A stretch of 64,000 nt of DNA from Paratinospora sagittata (taxonomy: Eukaryota; Streptophyta; Magnoliopsida; Ranunculales; Menispermaceae): assembly GCA_035771175.1 (NCBI GenBank), contig CM069590.1, forward strand, positions 34,238,821 to 34,302,820. Reading direction: 5' to 3'. Below are positions 1 to 12,000 of this stretch, piece after piece. Positions within the stretch are counted from its first letter, which is position 1; every line of letters starts with the position of its first letter. Under the pieces are notes generated by a model. The model searched no databases. It was not told where the DNA came from and saw nothing but the letters and a program-made list of their open reading frames with translations. Position numbers and translations under genes: made by a program.

Positions 1-261
1 TCACTCAGCTTGGCAAACTGTTCCTCAAGAGACGCTGCAGCAGGAAGCGGTAGCAGAGGTTCTTCGGCACCAAGTGGAGACACATGGTTTTCCCTGGGAG
101 CAATTTTTCAAGAGGATTCTTCATCAGATCCATCTGATGAAGAAGACGATAGAGAAAAGTCACTAAAAGTGCAAGATGATTCCACTCTAGCTCTTTTCCT
201 AGACTCAGGAGCTTTGGATGCCATTAGAGATATGAAGATGGAGATGAAACGAAGAAGATGA
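1..261 (+). CDS. C-terminal end of an unrecognised host gene (partial)
   Basis: An open frame enters from the left edge and ends at TGA 259-261, giving about 86 residues. I do not recognise the protein. The visible part has a Ser/Gly/Ala-rich stretch, then DTWFSLGAIF, a strongly acidic segment (DPSDEEDD), a short hydrophobic part (STLALFLDSGALDAI) and a basic end (KMEMKRRR). It reads like the tail of a nuclear or regulatory protein, but that is inference. No Met near the start is needed, since the frame is open to position 1, so this is probably the last exon. The opposite-strand ORF at 108-347 is judged a shadow. The gene is followed within about 170 bp by retrotransposon DNA. Confidence 0.5.
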   Translation, partial: SLSLANCSSRDAAAGSGSRGSSAPSGDTWFSLGAIFQEDSSSDPSDEEDDREKSLKVQDDSTLALFLDSGALDAIRDMKMEMKRRR

Positions 262-429
262 ATGCGAAACGATTTCACGCAGGGAAGTGAGGAGAGAAGG
301 AAATGTATATGAAGCAAGGTAATGGGCATCGAAAACAGAGTCTGCAATTAATGCAAAAATGACATAGAATCATGCGCCGAAGAGTATGATAAAAAAAATT
401 TAAAAGAAAGCATAATCATACTACAGAGG
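262..429. other. 3' flank of the first gene
   Basis: Short AT-rich stretch between the stop codon and the recognisable retrotransposon leader. It may hold the 3' UTR. No clear polyadenylation signal could be singled out, and the exact left edge of the retrotransposon is not visible. Confidence 0.3.
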
Positions 430-573
430 TTAAAGCTAGGTGGCATAGAGTTCTAGGATATATATCCTAAGGCGTGAAATGCAAAGACACCTAAGACAAA
501 ACCTAAATTGACCAATGGATCTAGACTCTGGGTTGCTAGACCATATTTTCAGAGAACCCGCTCTGATACCAAT
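430..573 (-). mobile_element. Leader and primer-binding site of Sirevirus-like element A
   Basis: At 559-570 lies GCTCTGATACCA, the reverse complement of TGGTATCAGAGC, the standard primer site for initiator tRNA-Met. It sits 3 bp from the start of LTR A, so LTR A is the 5' LTR of an element read right to left. Only about 140 bp of internal leader remains before host-like sequence. The rest of the element (gag-pol, 3' LTR) is missing from the window. The left boundary at about 430 is approximate. Confidence 0.65.
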
Positions 574-825
574 TGTTGGTCCACCCAAGAGGGGGGTCAA
601 TTGGGTGCGATGGTCAATTTTAAAATTATCTTCCAATAACTTAGTGATGTACATGAGTATATTGGAATTGGATGCAAAATAGAACACAGACTACATTGCA
701 AAAGTGAGACACAATTTATAGTGGTTCGGTCGCGCCTACGTCCACTACTTAACCTCCTCAGTTAGGATTTTAAACTTTTAACTAAGGGATTCTCTTATGA
801 GTGAGAACCAAACCGTTACGGCTGC

Positions 826-1080
826 CCTTTTACATGTTAAAGGCAAACCTATCCTTTTACGGGCTAAGGATGAACCATTTATCTTTCACAAGCAAGAGAT
901 AGCCTATCCTTTTATGAGATGAGGATGAACCGGTTCTCTTTTAAAAGCTGAGAGATAACATATCCTTTTTAAGGTTAAGGACACACCTATCTTTTTTGGG
1001 GGATCAGGATGAACTGGTTTCTTTTCTCGAGCTGAGGAAGAACCCATGTTCCTTTTGTGGGATCAGGAAGAACCGTTGTG
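826..1080. repeat. R/U5 tandem array of LTR A
   Basis: Imperfect units of about 45 bp, each containing a form of CCTTTTAYGGGCTAAGGATGAACC. The same array is at about 45236-45570 (B), 56268-56665 (C) and, shorter, 6265-6400 (D). It lies downstream of the TATA position, so it would be part of the element transcript. Confidence 0.75.
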
Positions 1081-1689
1081 ATTTCAAACCTGAAATCACT
1101 TAAGTGAACTATGTCCACTTGTCCTGGTTGTTTCACACCAAAACACACCAACAAATTTCAATTCAAATAATGTTGGTTCTAACAAAGTAGAACACTTTAC
1201 AATTAAGCACATTAAATAGCATTACAAAGATATGAAATATGAAATAGGTAATGCTAAGTTGAAATACAGTTACAGTCATTTACCATTCAATGTTCGGTAT
1301 TGCTCAAGTACAGTTTCAAAAAGCATGAATGATATGATATGAAAATAAGTGCTTCTTCGAAAGTAATAAATATCGAATAAAGATTGACTTAAAACACAAA
1401 GGACTGGTGTAAATAAAAGACACAGATAGTTTTCAAAATAGATATAAAATATAAGTATGAAAACTTCTAGTTCAGTGATCAGTAGTTAACGCAACTACTG
1501 ATATAGTTTAATACAGTACTTAAGATATGAAATCAAGTACAATTGTATATCTTGAACTATTTCTCAAATTCTATTTCCAGCAAGAATGATATCAAATATG
1601 AATCAGTGCTGAGAATTTGAGTTGATACCAATAAAGATAGATTTTCAAAGATAAAGTATAATTGAAGCTGTTGAACAGTGACAGTTGTT

Positions 1690-2420
1690 GAATTAGCGTC
1701 CCAATTTCATAATCAGTGTCCTAACGCATAATATCAACAATGTCGTTTTGTTCCTTGAAGGCGCTTATTATGTATAAGCGTCCTATTGAACACTTAAGTA
1801 AGGGCGCTACTAACTCGTAAGCGTCCTGACTTACTTTAACATTTAAATGACTTAACCTTGAGAGCGCTAATGCACAGTTGGCGTCCTGTTATGTTTTAAA
1901 ACAGTTAAGTACGTGAGGGCGCTACTATCCGAGTAAGCATTTTGCCTTTAAAACATAACACAAAACATAAGGGCGCTACATTGCATAAGCATCCTACCAG
2001 TTAAAAACATAAAACATATCATGAGGGCGCTACAATAATATAAGCGTCTTACCGATTAAAAACATTTTAAATAAGACACAAACACGTTGAAGGACATCAG
2101 CATCTTGAATGTTACTAAGTTGATTCCTAAAGGTGCGGGCGCTTCTATCCAAATATCGCCCTGATAGATTGTTCAACTTATAACTATTAACGTCCTCAAA
2201 GAAACATTCTTTGAAGAACTTAAGACATCTTTCAGTGAGCTAATGCTAAGTCAGCTTCCTGGCAACTTCAGAGGTTAAGTAATAAAGGAGGTCACTATTA
2301 TACAAGTAAGCGTCCTGATAAATCAGTTCAATTCAACCTTGAACGTTATCAGCATCCTAATGAACTATCAGCATCCTGACTTATCAAGTTCAAGAGAACA
2401 CTGTTATTTCATTAGCATCC
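1690..2420. repeat. U3 array of GGCGC/GCGTCC palindromic units, LTR A
   Basis: About fifteen irregularly spaced units of the form GGGCGCTAnnn...TAAGCGTCCT, separated by filler such as TTTAAAACAT. Each unit is an inverted repeat that can fold as a short hairpin. The counterparts are 46560-47260 (B) and 57590-58240 (C). Confidence 0.8.
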
Positions 2421-3017
2421 TGAAAGACTCTTTGAAAACATTTTTGACTCACGATAAATGCGAATAAATAAACGATAGATATCAAATTAACTATATAATA
2501 TTAGATCATTTGAAATACCGTAAAAACATGAAATCAAAACATGCAAATTAGCAAAACATATGTAGATGATTTATGCATGGTTTTGAAAAACATTTTGAGC
2601 AATAACGAATAGAGAAATATATACCTTAAATATTTTGTGTATTTCTCATTTCTCATAACCGTTAAATCCAACTCTTCATTATGAGATCTTCTATAAGAGC
2701 ATTGTTGAGTTGAATGTCTTGAACGTTGATCAAGAGATGTAGACTTGAAGCTTGATTGAGTCGTTCGAGTGAAGTGATCTTGAAATCATGATGTGATCGT
2801 TGAAGTCCTTTTGATTGAAACGAACTTGACCGTTGGATGTGATCTTTGAGTTCCTTGATAGAGTCGTTCCTTGGCTTTTTGGTTTCCTTAGGTGCTTTGA
2901 CGAAATCTTGATACACGCACGCTTAGCACCGAAAAGTACTTTGTTTGCGATCATCAAAATATACTTTATCACAGTATATTTAGGGACGAGCTAAGTGATG
3001 AACTGCATAGGTTAACA

Positions 3018-3594
3018 ATACTATGTGTTATATGTTTTCATATACTCATGAGCATTATTCATGCATATATGGCTTTTATTGATGTATAATTGATGGCATA
3101 ATTGAACACTACTCACTAGGCATGGTTGGCTCACCCTCTCACTTCCATTTCAGGTCCTTTAGATAAAGACAAGGGTGTTGCATTTACTTGAGGACCTAGC
3201 CACAACAGAGTTAGGACATCCTTGATGTGAGTAGGAGAGGTTTTGCATGATGGTGGATGTCTTGTATTATATGTGTATATTTTTTTGTAAATTTTGGGTA
3301 CATATGTAATTTATAATTCATGTTAAACTTAGTTGGTAAGGTTGTATAACTTTTATTGTGGTGGCCATGGACCTAGACTTATGATGATGAGTCGGCATAT
3401 GTTGACCCTAGACTTTGTTGGTCTGTATATGGACTGGTTAATGACTATCACGTGCATATTTTAGAAAGTATATTTTCTTAATATATGTGGATGTGTATTG
3501 TGGATATTAGGAACTATTACAGGTACCCACAGGTTTGGTTATGGTACTTGGCTGAGGCTTGTAGGGTCTCAACCATCCTTGTATTTGTTGTGAG
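3018..3594 (+). mobile_element. LTR fragment, Tekay/Del-like gypsy (inferred)
   Basis: Contains TGGTTGGCTCACCCTCTCAC and CATTTCAGGTCC (about 3126-3159). This resembles the end of the first transcribed part of the long gypsy LTRs seen in reverse at 9385-11572 and 26726-29383, which have a similar stretch ending in CAGGTTCGG. The 5' half is absent, cut off where LTR A begins. The right edge is uncertain, and no coding frame is visible. Confidence 0.4.
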
Positions 3595-4563
3595 ATGGTT
3601 GGTGATGCCTATGTTGGGCGTCCCACCCTGGCATTTCGCACGCCTTCCTCTGGGGATGGTGGTCCGGGTTATGGGGTCTCCACACCAGATGACAATGACG
3701 ATGATGAAGATGATGATGGCGATGGTGGTAATGTGAGTGGAGGAGCATCACAGCAATGGAGTCAGGGTAAGGGGTAACAACAAAGTGAAAGACATACACA
3801 AAGCCAAGTTCAAATGAGTCCATTTACTGGAGATAGTCAATGTGATCATTCTACACAGGATGCTAACCATGGATCTCGACCATCATCAATGCAAAGACAA
3901 ACATATGGACATAAAAGGCATGATCATACGTCTGGATCAAAACATACAAATATTCATAATATTGAGTTGGTTATAGGAAACGTGAGCATTAAAGGTGACA
4001 CTGAATTCATATCATCATCATATGGCTACCTAAGATATCAACAACAAGAATATGATAATGAAGTCATGTCATCTCACGGGAGCTATAATTGGAATCAACA
4101 TGATGATATTAATATCAAGCCAAAGGGGTGGATAATGCCAAATGAATACCAAGACAACATTTCTTTTAAAAATTCATCTATCTCACATGATGTAAGACCA
4201 ATTGGATGGGTCATGCCCCATAAGTATCAAAGTGACTATTCTCATGATCACGTCTATGGTCGCATAAAGTCTACTGGATGGACTGAATATCAAGATGGTG
4301 GTTCATCAGACTCTTCATCTCACTTAACCTGCAACCGTATACATATTCGCATGGAAGAGATTTTCAATGTGATCCTGCTTATCCCCGCTTGAGAGTATTA
4401 TATAGAGTTTTCAGCCACAAATGTACGAGAAGTTTTTTGATAATTACAAAAATTATTATTACAGCATGATGTCGTGTCATAAATACTATAATTACATTGA
4501 ACATCAATATCTCCAAAGGGGTTCAACTGAAAGTGGAGAAGAAGGACTTCGGCCAATGTAGAT
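3595..4563 (+). pseudogene. Broken His/Tyr-rich reading frame of unknown origin
   Basis: A frame opens at 3595, runs through an acidic block (DDNDDDEDDDGDGG), meets TAA at 3775-3777, and continues in the same frame through the ORF 3814-4392. Similar composition then moves to another frame at about 4326-4405, and to a third at 4410-4563, ending GEEGLRPM and a stop. The protein is rich in Ser, His, Tyr, Asn and Gln, with a loosely repeated phrase (GWIMPNEYQD, GWVMPHKYQS, GWTEYQD). One in-frame stop plus two frame changes indicate a decayed gene or last exon. I do not recognise it. Acidic plus Tyr/Gln-rich tails occur at the ends of some plant hAT transposases, but that is only a guess. Confidence 0.4.
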
Positions 4564-5280
4564 ATAGTTTTGTATTTGTAAAAGACTTGTCAAGTCTTTT
4601 ATAACATTTTAATGATATTTTTCCTTGACAATAAAAATGCATTATATTTTAACTAATTTCAGTCAATTTGCTTGCATTCAATTTCTTCAATAACATAGAA
4701 TAGTATAATAACAATTCAAAAAAACTACATTCAAATTTTAAATGTATAGAATTTATAGACAATTAATGAATATACATGAAATCTTTCATATTAACATATT
4801 AAAAAAATTATTCATGGAAAATAAATAAATTTTAATTTTAAAAAATATACAAATATTGAGACTACAACTTAAATAAGTCCTTGAGAACTACTAACTATAG
4901 CAGTTAAATTTTAAAAAACATTGTTTCATCTTTTTAGGAAATGGTTTATCAAGTTTCAACACTTTGAAATTGAAGCATATTGAATTCAACTTAAGTCCTT
5001 CATAAATCTCTTGACCCAAAAAATAAAAAAGAAATTGTTAGATACAAGTAAATAATATAAAATTCATAACATGTGCGATGTGCATTAAACATTGTTAATG
5101 TAAAAATACATGTTTCAAACCATTATATTTATACTTTAATATGTCAAAAGTATCTATTTATGTGTGTTTTCATCATATCTAATAGTAATTATGCATATTT
5201 TAGCATCTATATAAAAATTCTCTAAACTTCTCTAAGTTGACAAGTTTTTACAAAAATTCTCCATGTCGAATTGAACATCT
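4564..5280. other. AT-rich spacer
   Basis: Very AT-rich, with no open frame of note, no inverted repeat that stood out and no recognisable element. Probably 3' sequence of the preceding relic plus neutral spacer. Confidence 0.4.
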
Positions 5281-5998
5281 TCTAATTAATTTCAATTTTT
5301 AAATGTTGAAGTGGAGGGTGAAGTTGAAGTTTCTAACCTTGGATTTGACGTATGTGACTTAATAGAAGTGTTTTCAATATGCAAGATATCAAGCATTTCA
5401 ACATTACCTACAATTACTTTGTCCTTATCTTTATAATTAGCATTTATTGTGAGATTATTCACATCTTCCGTAATATGGCTTGTGGCTCTAGAATTCACGT
5501 ACCAAGATAGATCTTTCATTGATTCTAAAAATGCATAAAATTTTGCTCCCTAATGAAAGTTTGCCTGAGTCATAAATGAACAAGTTTATGATCGAACATT
5601 ATTGTAAGCCTAATTTTGTTTCCAATTTTGAGAAATTTGAAATTGTTGAGGTGATTGACAATTTTGATTGAATTTGTGGTAGAACTGGAAAGCCATATGA
5701 CTTGGTTTGAAACACACTTGACCGTAGATTCATTGTCCATTTCATCTTCCTCTATTTCTTACTCCACCACAATTATTAGAGCTTCCTTTATTATTGTAAT
5801 TTGAGTTTGTTTGTTGCCCATTGTGTTGAGACTGAGTCTTCTTGCCATAAAAACTGATGCAAGATTGGCTGAGACATTTGATACATCAGTTAGGGTTACT
5901 ATGTTGAGTTGCTCAATCCTCTATTCATGGAGCATTAGAAGGTACTGAGATATTGCAATGACATCGATTGTCATTATGAGAAACAAACACTACCATAG
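5281..5998 (-). pseudogene. Ty1/copia gag-protease relic
   Basis: Read right to left. A zinc-knuckle sequence of CCHC type (CQVCFKPSHMAFQC) lies near 5680-5720, though reached in a shifted frame. Downstream, the ORF 5519-5292 begins MKDLSWYVNSRATSHITEDV, which matches the protease start of plant copia polyproteins. The family normally has WYVDSGA here. The catalytic Asp is replaced by Asn and the Gly by Arg, so the protease would be dead. Several frame changes lie in between. The relic is cut on its 5' side by the insertion of LTR D at 5999 and stops abruptly near 5281, with no integrase or reverse transcriptase. Confidence 0.75.
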
Positions 5999-6984
5999 TG
6001 TTGGACACCTAAGAGGGGGCGAATTGGGTGTAATGGCCGGTTTTAAAAATTTCTAAGTCCTTAGTGTTAATCCTTTAATTAATTAAGTTTTGTACTCAAA
6101 TTAATTCAAGGTGCATAAAGAAAAGTGCTGACAATAACTACAATGCACACAAAAATGTTTACGTGGTTCGGAAAACCTTTTCCTACTCCACGCTTAGAAA
6201 AACATTCTCTAGGATTCCATTATACTTGGGTTCACTTCAAGGGTATGAACCGAATTGTTACAATATCTTTTCAGAAGTTCAAGACAAACCTATCCTTTTA
6301 TGGGCTAAGGATGAACCTACAACTTCCTTTTGCAGGATAAGGAAGAATCGAATATCCTTTTCACGGGCTAAGGATGAACCACTTGACCCAAATAAAGGAT
6401 AAAACTACTTTTGATTCCAACCTAGGAGTCTTAAGTTAGTTAAATTCACTTGACTTGGTTCAATCTTGAAACAAACCAAAACCCTAAATACAAGTATTAC
6501 AATGATGAAATTGGTTCTATAAGAATAGAACACTTACAATGAAGCTCGTACAAATTAAATACAAAATGTATAAATATTGAAGTTCAAGAGAGAGAGAGAG
6601 ATAACTTACAACCTTTACCTTTCTATGATTCAATATTGCTCAAGTGAGAATTATGGAAAGCATGAATGAAAGTCTTTGAAAATAGTTGAAAATCATACTT
6701 CGAAAGCTTTTCACCAATCAATCACAGTCTCCGACTACTTTGGAAATGAGAAGAAAAATATTTTAAGTATAAGGCTCATTCTCTCATTTTAAAATCTCAA
6801 AAAATACCAGAAAACTTAGAAAAACTAGAGAATGTGATTGAATCTTTTGTTTTGCTCTCTCTAAAGTGTAAAAGTGGTTGGGTAGGTGTATAAATAAATT
6901 GAGAACAGTTACTAGCCGTTACACTTAAAAATATGGCCATTAGAGTGCTCAGAAATTCAAGTTTTTCAACCGTTGGGATTATGC

Positions 6985-7165
6985 AATCTTTAAGGAGCCT
7001 GCTTCTCTGATGAACAGAAACCCAGAATTTTGTTTGTTCGTAGGGAGCACACTTCTCACGTGTCTCCTTTCAAAAAGCACACTTCTCTACTCGCAATAGA
7101 GAGGCCATATTCACCTAGTCATATATAGGAGCTTGCTCTTAAGCATAGGGAGCGCGCTTCTCTAA
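6985..7165. repeat. U3 array of LTR D (GGAGCnnGCTTCTC units)
   Basis: At least five units such as GGAGCCTGCTTCTC, GGAGCACACTTCTC and GGAGCGCGCTTCTC. They occupy the place that the GGCGC/GCGTCC units occupy in A-C. Confidence 0.65.
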
Positions 7166-7657
7166 CATGGTTTTCTGAAAAACACTTAGTTTTTGAAGAT
7201 TTTCTCTTGAAAAACATTTGAAACATGAAAACTAAGTTTGCAAACATTTGAACACTTATAAAAGCATGTGTGAAGATGTTTTGCTTTTCAAAAACAAGTC
7301 CAACCAATAATTTGGAAAACACTTTTGCAAATAGAAAACTTGTGAAATCATATGCATGCATGATTTGAAAAAGATTGAGCAATAGAGAATAAAAGAAAGT
7401 ACATCCCAATTCTAGACTTAAAACACTCTCACATTCTCATTTCCACTTTTCTTCAAATCTTCAAGGTTTGTGGATGATGTCCATCCTTGGAAAAGTCTTT
7501 GGTCTTGATTTGAGCTTGAAGTCCGTATTTGATCTTGTATTCCTTCCTTTTTTTGCTTAAGGTGTTGAAATACACTTAGTTCAAATATTAGCACCAAATG
7601 GTATATTATTTGTTAGCATCAAAACACTTAGGAGAATGTTAAGTGGAAAACCATTTA

Positions 7658-9019
7658 TGTCACATCCCAATTCTCAAGATATAATTTATGACAAGCAGCG
7701 GGAAATAATCAAGGTTCGAACATAAATGGACATCAACATAGATCTTTTATTCATCCTCCTTTAATTAAGGAGGGAATAAGTACAAATGGTACATTATTTT
7801 ACATACATGGGTACGAAGCAGAAATACATCACAAACATCTACACACCTAGATCTACATTGATTTTCCGCTTTCTACGCACCTCCTTCACACGTAGCTCTG
7901 ACAGCTCTCCCTCTAATATGCAACGTCTAAGAGCCTAGGAAAAATATCAACAAGGTGAGCTCAACAGCCCAGTAGATCTAGCAAGTTAAACACATTATTT
8001 ACAGAAAGATAACAACAGCAGCAAATAGATCAAATACATATCAATCCACAACAATACAGTACAATCATGAAATGCAATATCGTAAAACAACTACGGAGTG
8101 CACCGCGGGTCGTGTGCTTAGTATCATCATAGGATGGTTTCCCTTTAATATCACTGGACTGAGTGCAACATAGCTACAGGTCCTGCAAGCAAAGAGCTCA
8201 ACCTTGTATCACAAAGTGATGGTTCCCTTGAAATCATGGGTTGAGTGTAAAGCAACTACAGACCCGCAAGAAATGGGCTTAACCTTTTGTCACGTGGGCT
8301 CTAATGGTCCAAAGTCAAAAGACACGCTTGGAACCACCCCATCATTATATAAACAGTATGTTATATGCATGAAGTAATGTAGCATAGTGTCATAAATATG
8401 AACAATGCAATGCTATGATTATCATTAAGTAAAAGGTACGCAAACCTAAGCCTTCATCCCCACCTCGGGAATCTTGTCACCGCTTTGCGAGAACGCATGA
8501 CGTCCATCTTTGCAGCCACTCTACGAGCATCGCACCGATGGTTTTCTTCTGCATTGAATCGGACAACATTTTGACACATCGTTAGATCTTGCAGTCCATA
8601 AACCGCATCTTAGTGCATCGTGGGTCTCCAGGAGCCTCAGACAGCATCTCAGCGCATTGTTAAGCTTCCAAGAGCCGTGGACAATATTTTGGTGCAGCGC
8701 TAGGTTCAAAGTGCCATTGTCAGCGTCTTGGCGCTCCAAATATCACGGGGGAGGCATAGGGTCGGTCGTATGCCATCCAAATGGCACCCTGCCCCCCGCC
8801 AATTTATAGAAAAATTGAAAGTTTGCTTGGGCACGTGCCTTGGTACATGGGCACTTATCAGAACATTTTTCGGGAACTTCGTTGGGTTCATTGGGCTTAA
8901 TTCGAGAAACCTCAAACCTTAGTTCTCGTTTCATGTTGAGTCGAGTGTTCATGCGAACACTGCTGCTTTATGTCATTTATGATGTATTATCTAGTTGTTT
9001 CAATTTTTGGGGTGTTATA
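7658..9019 (-). mobile_element. Solo LTR F, Ty3/gypsy type, inside LTR D
   Basis: Starts TGTCACATCCC at 7658 and ends GTGTTATA at 9019 (expected GTTACA). Flanking 5-mers are ATTTA (7653-7657) and ATTTT (9020-9024), a duplication with one mismatch. LTR D continues on both sides, so this is an insertion into it. No coding sequence lies inside, which fits a solo LTR left by recombination. Family: the TGTCAC.CCC ... GTTACA ends match LTRs G and H. Confidence 0.75.
8505..8735. repeat. Degenerate tandem repeats in solo LTR F
   Basis: Units of about 50 bp with the frame CATCTyAGyGCATyGT...CTCCAGGAGCC, repeated four to five times with much divergence. They lie inside the LTR. Confidence 0.55.
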
Positions 9020-9032
9020 ATTTTGACCAATA

Positions 9033-12000
9033 ATCTCCCCCTTTTTGGTGATGACAAACAATATAAAGGTTGATAATCATAACAAGCAAAAAGTTCAAGA
9101 TAGTATGGGAAAATAAATTTGAAATGTAAAGCACACTAGCAATCATACTATCATTCCACATTCCTCCTATTTCTCCCCCTTTTGACATTATCAAAAAGGG
9201 GGGAAAAATCATCTAGACACTCATGGAGAAAATCCTAAGGCATAACATCAAAACACAAGAGCTCCCCCTTTCAGTAAGAGATGAAGACTCCCCCCCTAAA
9301 TCTATTTACTCAAACTCAAGAAGATTCATGACAACGGGTCACGATTAAGCACAAATGAATGCAAAAGAAATTTCATACCATAAGTGTCGTGACCTACTCT
9401 ATACTAGTGACGTCATGACCAGCACATAATACTATATAAGTCACACCAACGTATACAATACTATGTCAGCCTTCTTTCTACATCAAATTCCATAAAGAAA
9501 ATTTCGACATAACCTTTCTAAAATATTGACTAACACAAGTCCACACTACTTGATCAAATCAAATTCCAAATCCCTAAAATATAATTCACATTCATTCACA
9601 TAAACCCTAAATTCATATTTCTCACATCATCACTCCTCTCAACTAGTGATAATATATATATATATATATACATACGATTTTACATATAGAGAAACCAAAA
9701 TAACATTTTTTTTCCAAATGCTCAAACCATACATACATAGGAAAAAAAGCCAAAGAGCCTGCTACTCTTCCCTCGCCTTTCCTTTCCCTTTGTCTCTACC
9801 TAAAATATTTGAGGAAAATAGGGTGAGCTACAGCAAGCTCAGTAAATATTTCTAACAATGGCACTATATATACATTAATAAATAAAACATGCATGTTGAG
9901 CAATTTCAATTACAAATAACATGAAACATGGAAAAAAAATACATACATGATCATCGTAATTTCCACTACAAGAGATGCAATAATGGATTAAAACATTTCT
10001 ATTTCATCTCCCCCCTTTTAAGTAATAGAGTGGGTCTAACCTCTTATTTGGACGCAACATGAGTAGCCACAGTTCTCTCATTACCTATTTCCATATAATC
10101 ATCAATTCTGGGTTTTTGCTCTAACCAGGACAATCCTCTAGTACATGAGTACAAATCCAGTTACTCACATGGGACTAGTTCTTGAGGCTTACCCAAGAAT
10201 CGACCTCATGCAGTTAGTCTGCTCTTGTAAATCTAACGCATGAGTCATTTCAAAATCATTTCATGAATTCAACTCATGTACAATAATCATAACATGCTTA
10301 TCAAATCAATGGCATTTTATATCTATAATGCCATATATAGAATAATTAGTGCAAAGAAATACTCATAGTGGTACCCCGTAGACCTACTCTCTACGACCAC
10401 TCTGCTATTCGTATCCAATCAACAATATAATCCTGTCATGTATTAATTCTCAGATAATCCATAATCAATTAATCATTTAATTCTAACTTTCCCATTCACA
10501 CAATTAATTCTCATAATTCCATTGCGGTCTGGCGTCCCAAATATTTTACACGGCCCTCATGATTATTTTTAAGGCAATGGACAGTAGAAATAGGCCTTTC
10601 AACAACATTTCTACTAATATCCGAGTTTGTCATATTTACTGAATTCAATCAGACATATATTAAAAATATTAATCGATACCCAAAAATCATAATTTTTGTA
10701 TCGAATTGTCCAGAATTCATTTCACTATAATTCTATGGTTTCAAACCAGAATTTCACCTAAGTTTGACATAGTTTCAAAGCCCTCCAGTGTCAAATTTGA
10801 CTTTTGGCGACTATACTGGTACCAATAATGCTCGTGGACACAAACCAATCACATATCTAGTATCTACACATCTATAGGAGTCATAATATATCATTTTTAC
10901 GTATTTCCACTCAAAGTGGGTCCAAACCCCATTTTTGGAAACACGGTAAAACACCTTCTATAACAAAACTTATACCGGTAGAAATGTCATATACTAGTTA
11001 AAGATCAATTTTGTAACAAAAAGGAAGGAAATGACTTACCAGAGTGACGAATCGGCCGAAAAACAAGTCTTTTTTCTTTTCTCCCTTTTAGTTTTGCGCT
11101 CCTGCTTCTGCTTTCCTCTTATTTCAATTTCGTTCCTTTATTTTCTTCTAACTTTTTTTTTATTTTTTTATTTTTTTTACCAAACACGTTAGAAAGTGAT
11201 AGAATAAGATGAGCACGACTATAAATTTCATTCCACGCATCAAAAGCGCCTAACTAACCAACCCCCCCCCCCCCCCATTTTATTCAATTTACACTTTAAC
11301 TTATATTATGTCATTTAATCATACTATTCATTATTCATTCAATTCACAGCCTATTATTAATAATCAACTTCCTCATTTAATAACCACATTCGCCTATTTG
11401 AATTTATATTATTCCTTTAATAATTTTATTTATTTACTAATACCCTTTAAATATAGCATGTATTTTCCTACACGTGTATATTTGGCTCTTACGTATTAAA
11501 ATATGTGTATTATACATCTCGATACGCGTATAAGTCAACGTTGGTATTTGATTAAAACTACGGGATGTTACAATAAGACATACACATGAGATTCAAGATA
11601 TAATGTATATGCACATGGAAAAATACAAACATGACAAGATAAAAACTTGGAAAAATTTAGCTCAACATTCATAGGCTTGCTAGATGAGATTTGGGAATGT
11701 TGCATAGCATAGCCACGAATAAGGTCATGTAGATGCATGAAAGAAGTTAAATTTATATAAGGCATCTAGTCATAAAAGATGAGAAGGATTTTTCATAAGA
11801 TGAATTCATAAAGAATTTGTGACACAAGCAATCATTCTCATAGTATTAGGCATAAATATAAATTTGATGATCAATCCAAACCTAATACAAAGTATGCTTT
11901 ATCATGTGTCAAAAATAGGCACAAGCATACATTAAGATCCATAGCATAGGAAAAATAATGTATGATTAAACATGGCCTAGCTATCATGATTCTAATGAGA

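Larger units (their letters stand above)
574..3017 (-). mobile_element. Sirevirus-like 5' LTR, copy A (TATA region deleted)
   Basis: The plus strand begins TGTTGGTCCACCC at 574 and ends GGTTAACA at 3017, the TG..CA ends of an LTR in reverse. It matches LTRs B (44989-47855) and C (56070-58774) along its whole length, and D and E more distantly. It carries two repeat arrays: a downstream (R/U5) array at about 826-1080 built on GGGCTAAGGATGAACC, and a U3 array at about 1690-2420 built on GGGCGCTACT...AAGCGTCCT. It is 2444 bp, about 420 bp shorter than B. Most of the difference is one gap near 1665 that removes the stretch holding the TATA box in B and C. Family assignment to Sireviruses rests on the primer site, the PPT seen with copy D and the palindromic U3. 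It is an inference. Confidence 0.8.
5999..9032 (-). mobile_element. Sirevirus-like 3' LTR, copy D, split by a solo LTR
   Basis: Begins TGTTGGACACC and ends CCAATA on the plus strand (CA mutated to TA). It is immediately followed at 9033 by ATCTCCCCCTTTTTGGTG, the reverse complement of the purine tract AAAAAGGGGGAGAT. So this is the 3' LTR of a minus-strand element whose interior lies to the right. Without the inserted solo LTR (7658-9019 plus a 5-bp duplication) it is about 1667 bp. It shares its first and last roughly 100 bp and the GCTAAGGATGAACC array (6265-6400) with A-C. Its U3 array is different: AGGAGC..GCTTCTC units at about 6985-7165. Confidence 0.8.

Noticed and set aside
1690..2420. 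CRISPR-like spaced repeats
   Set aside because: The genome is a plant's, units vary in length and sequence, and the same array occurs in several LTR copies.
3485..3823. Met/Val-rich plus-strand and His-rich minus-strand ORFs
   Set aside because: Both are out-of-frame readings of the GATGATGA-type acidic stretch of the relic at 3595-4563.
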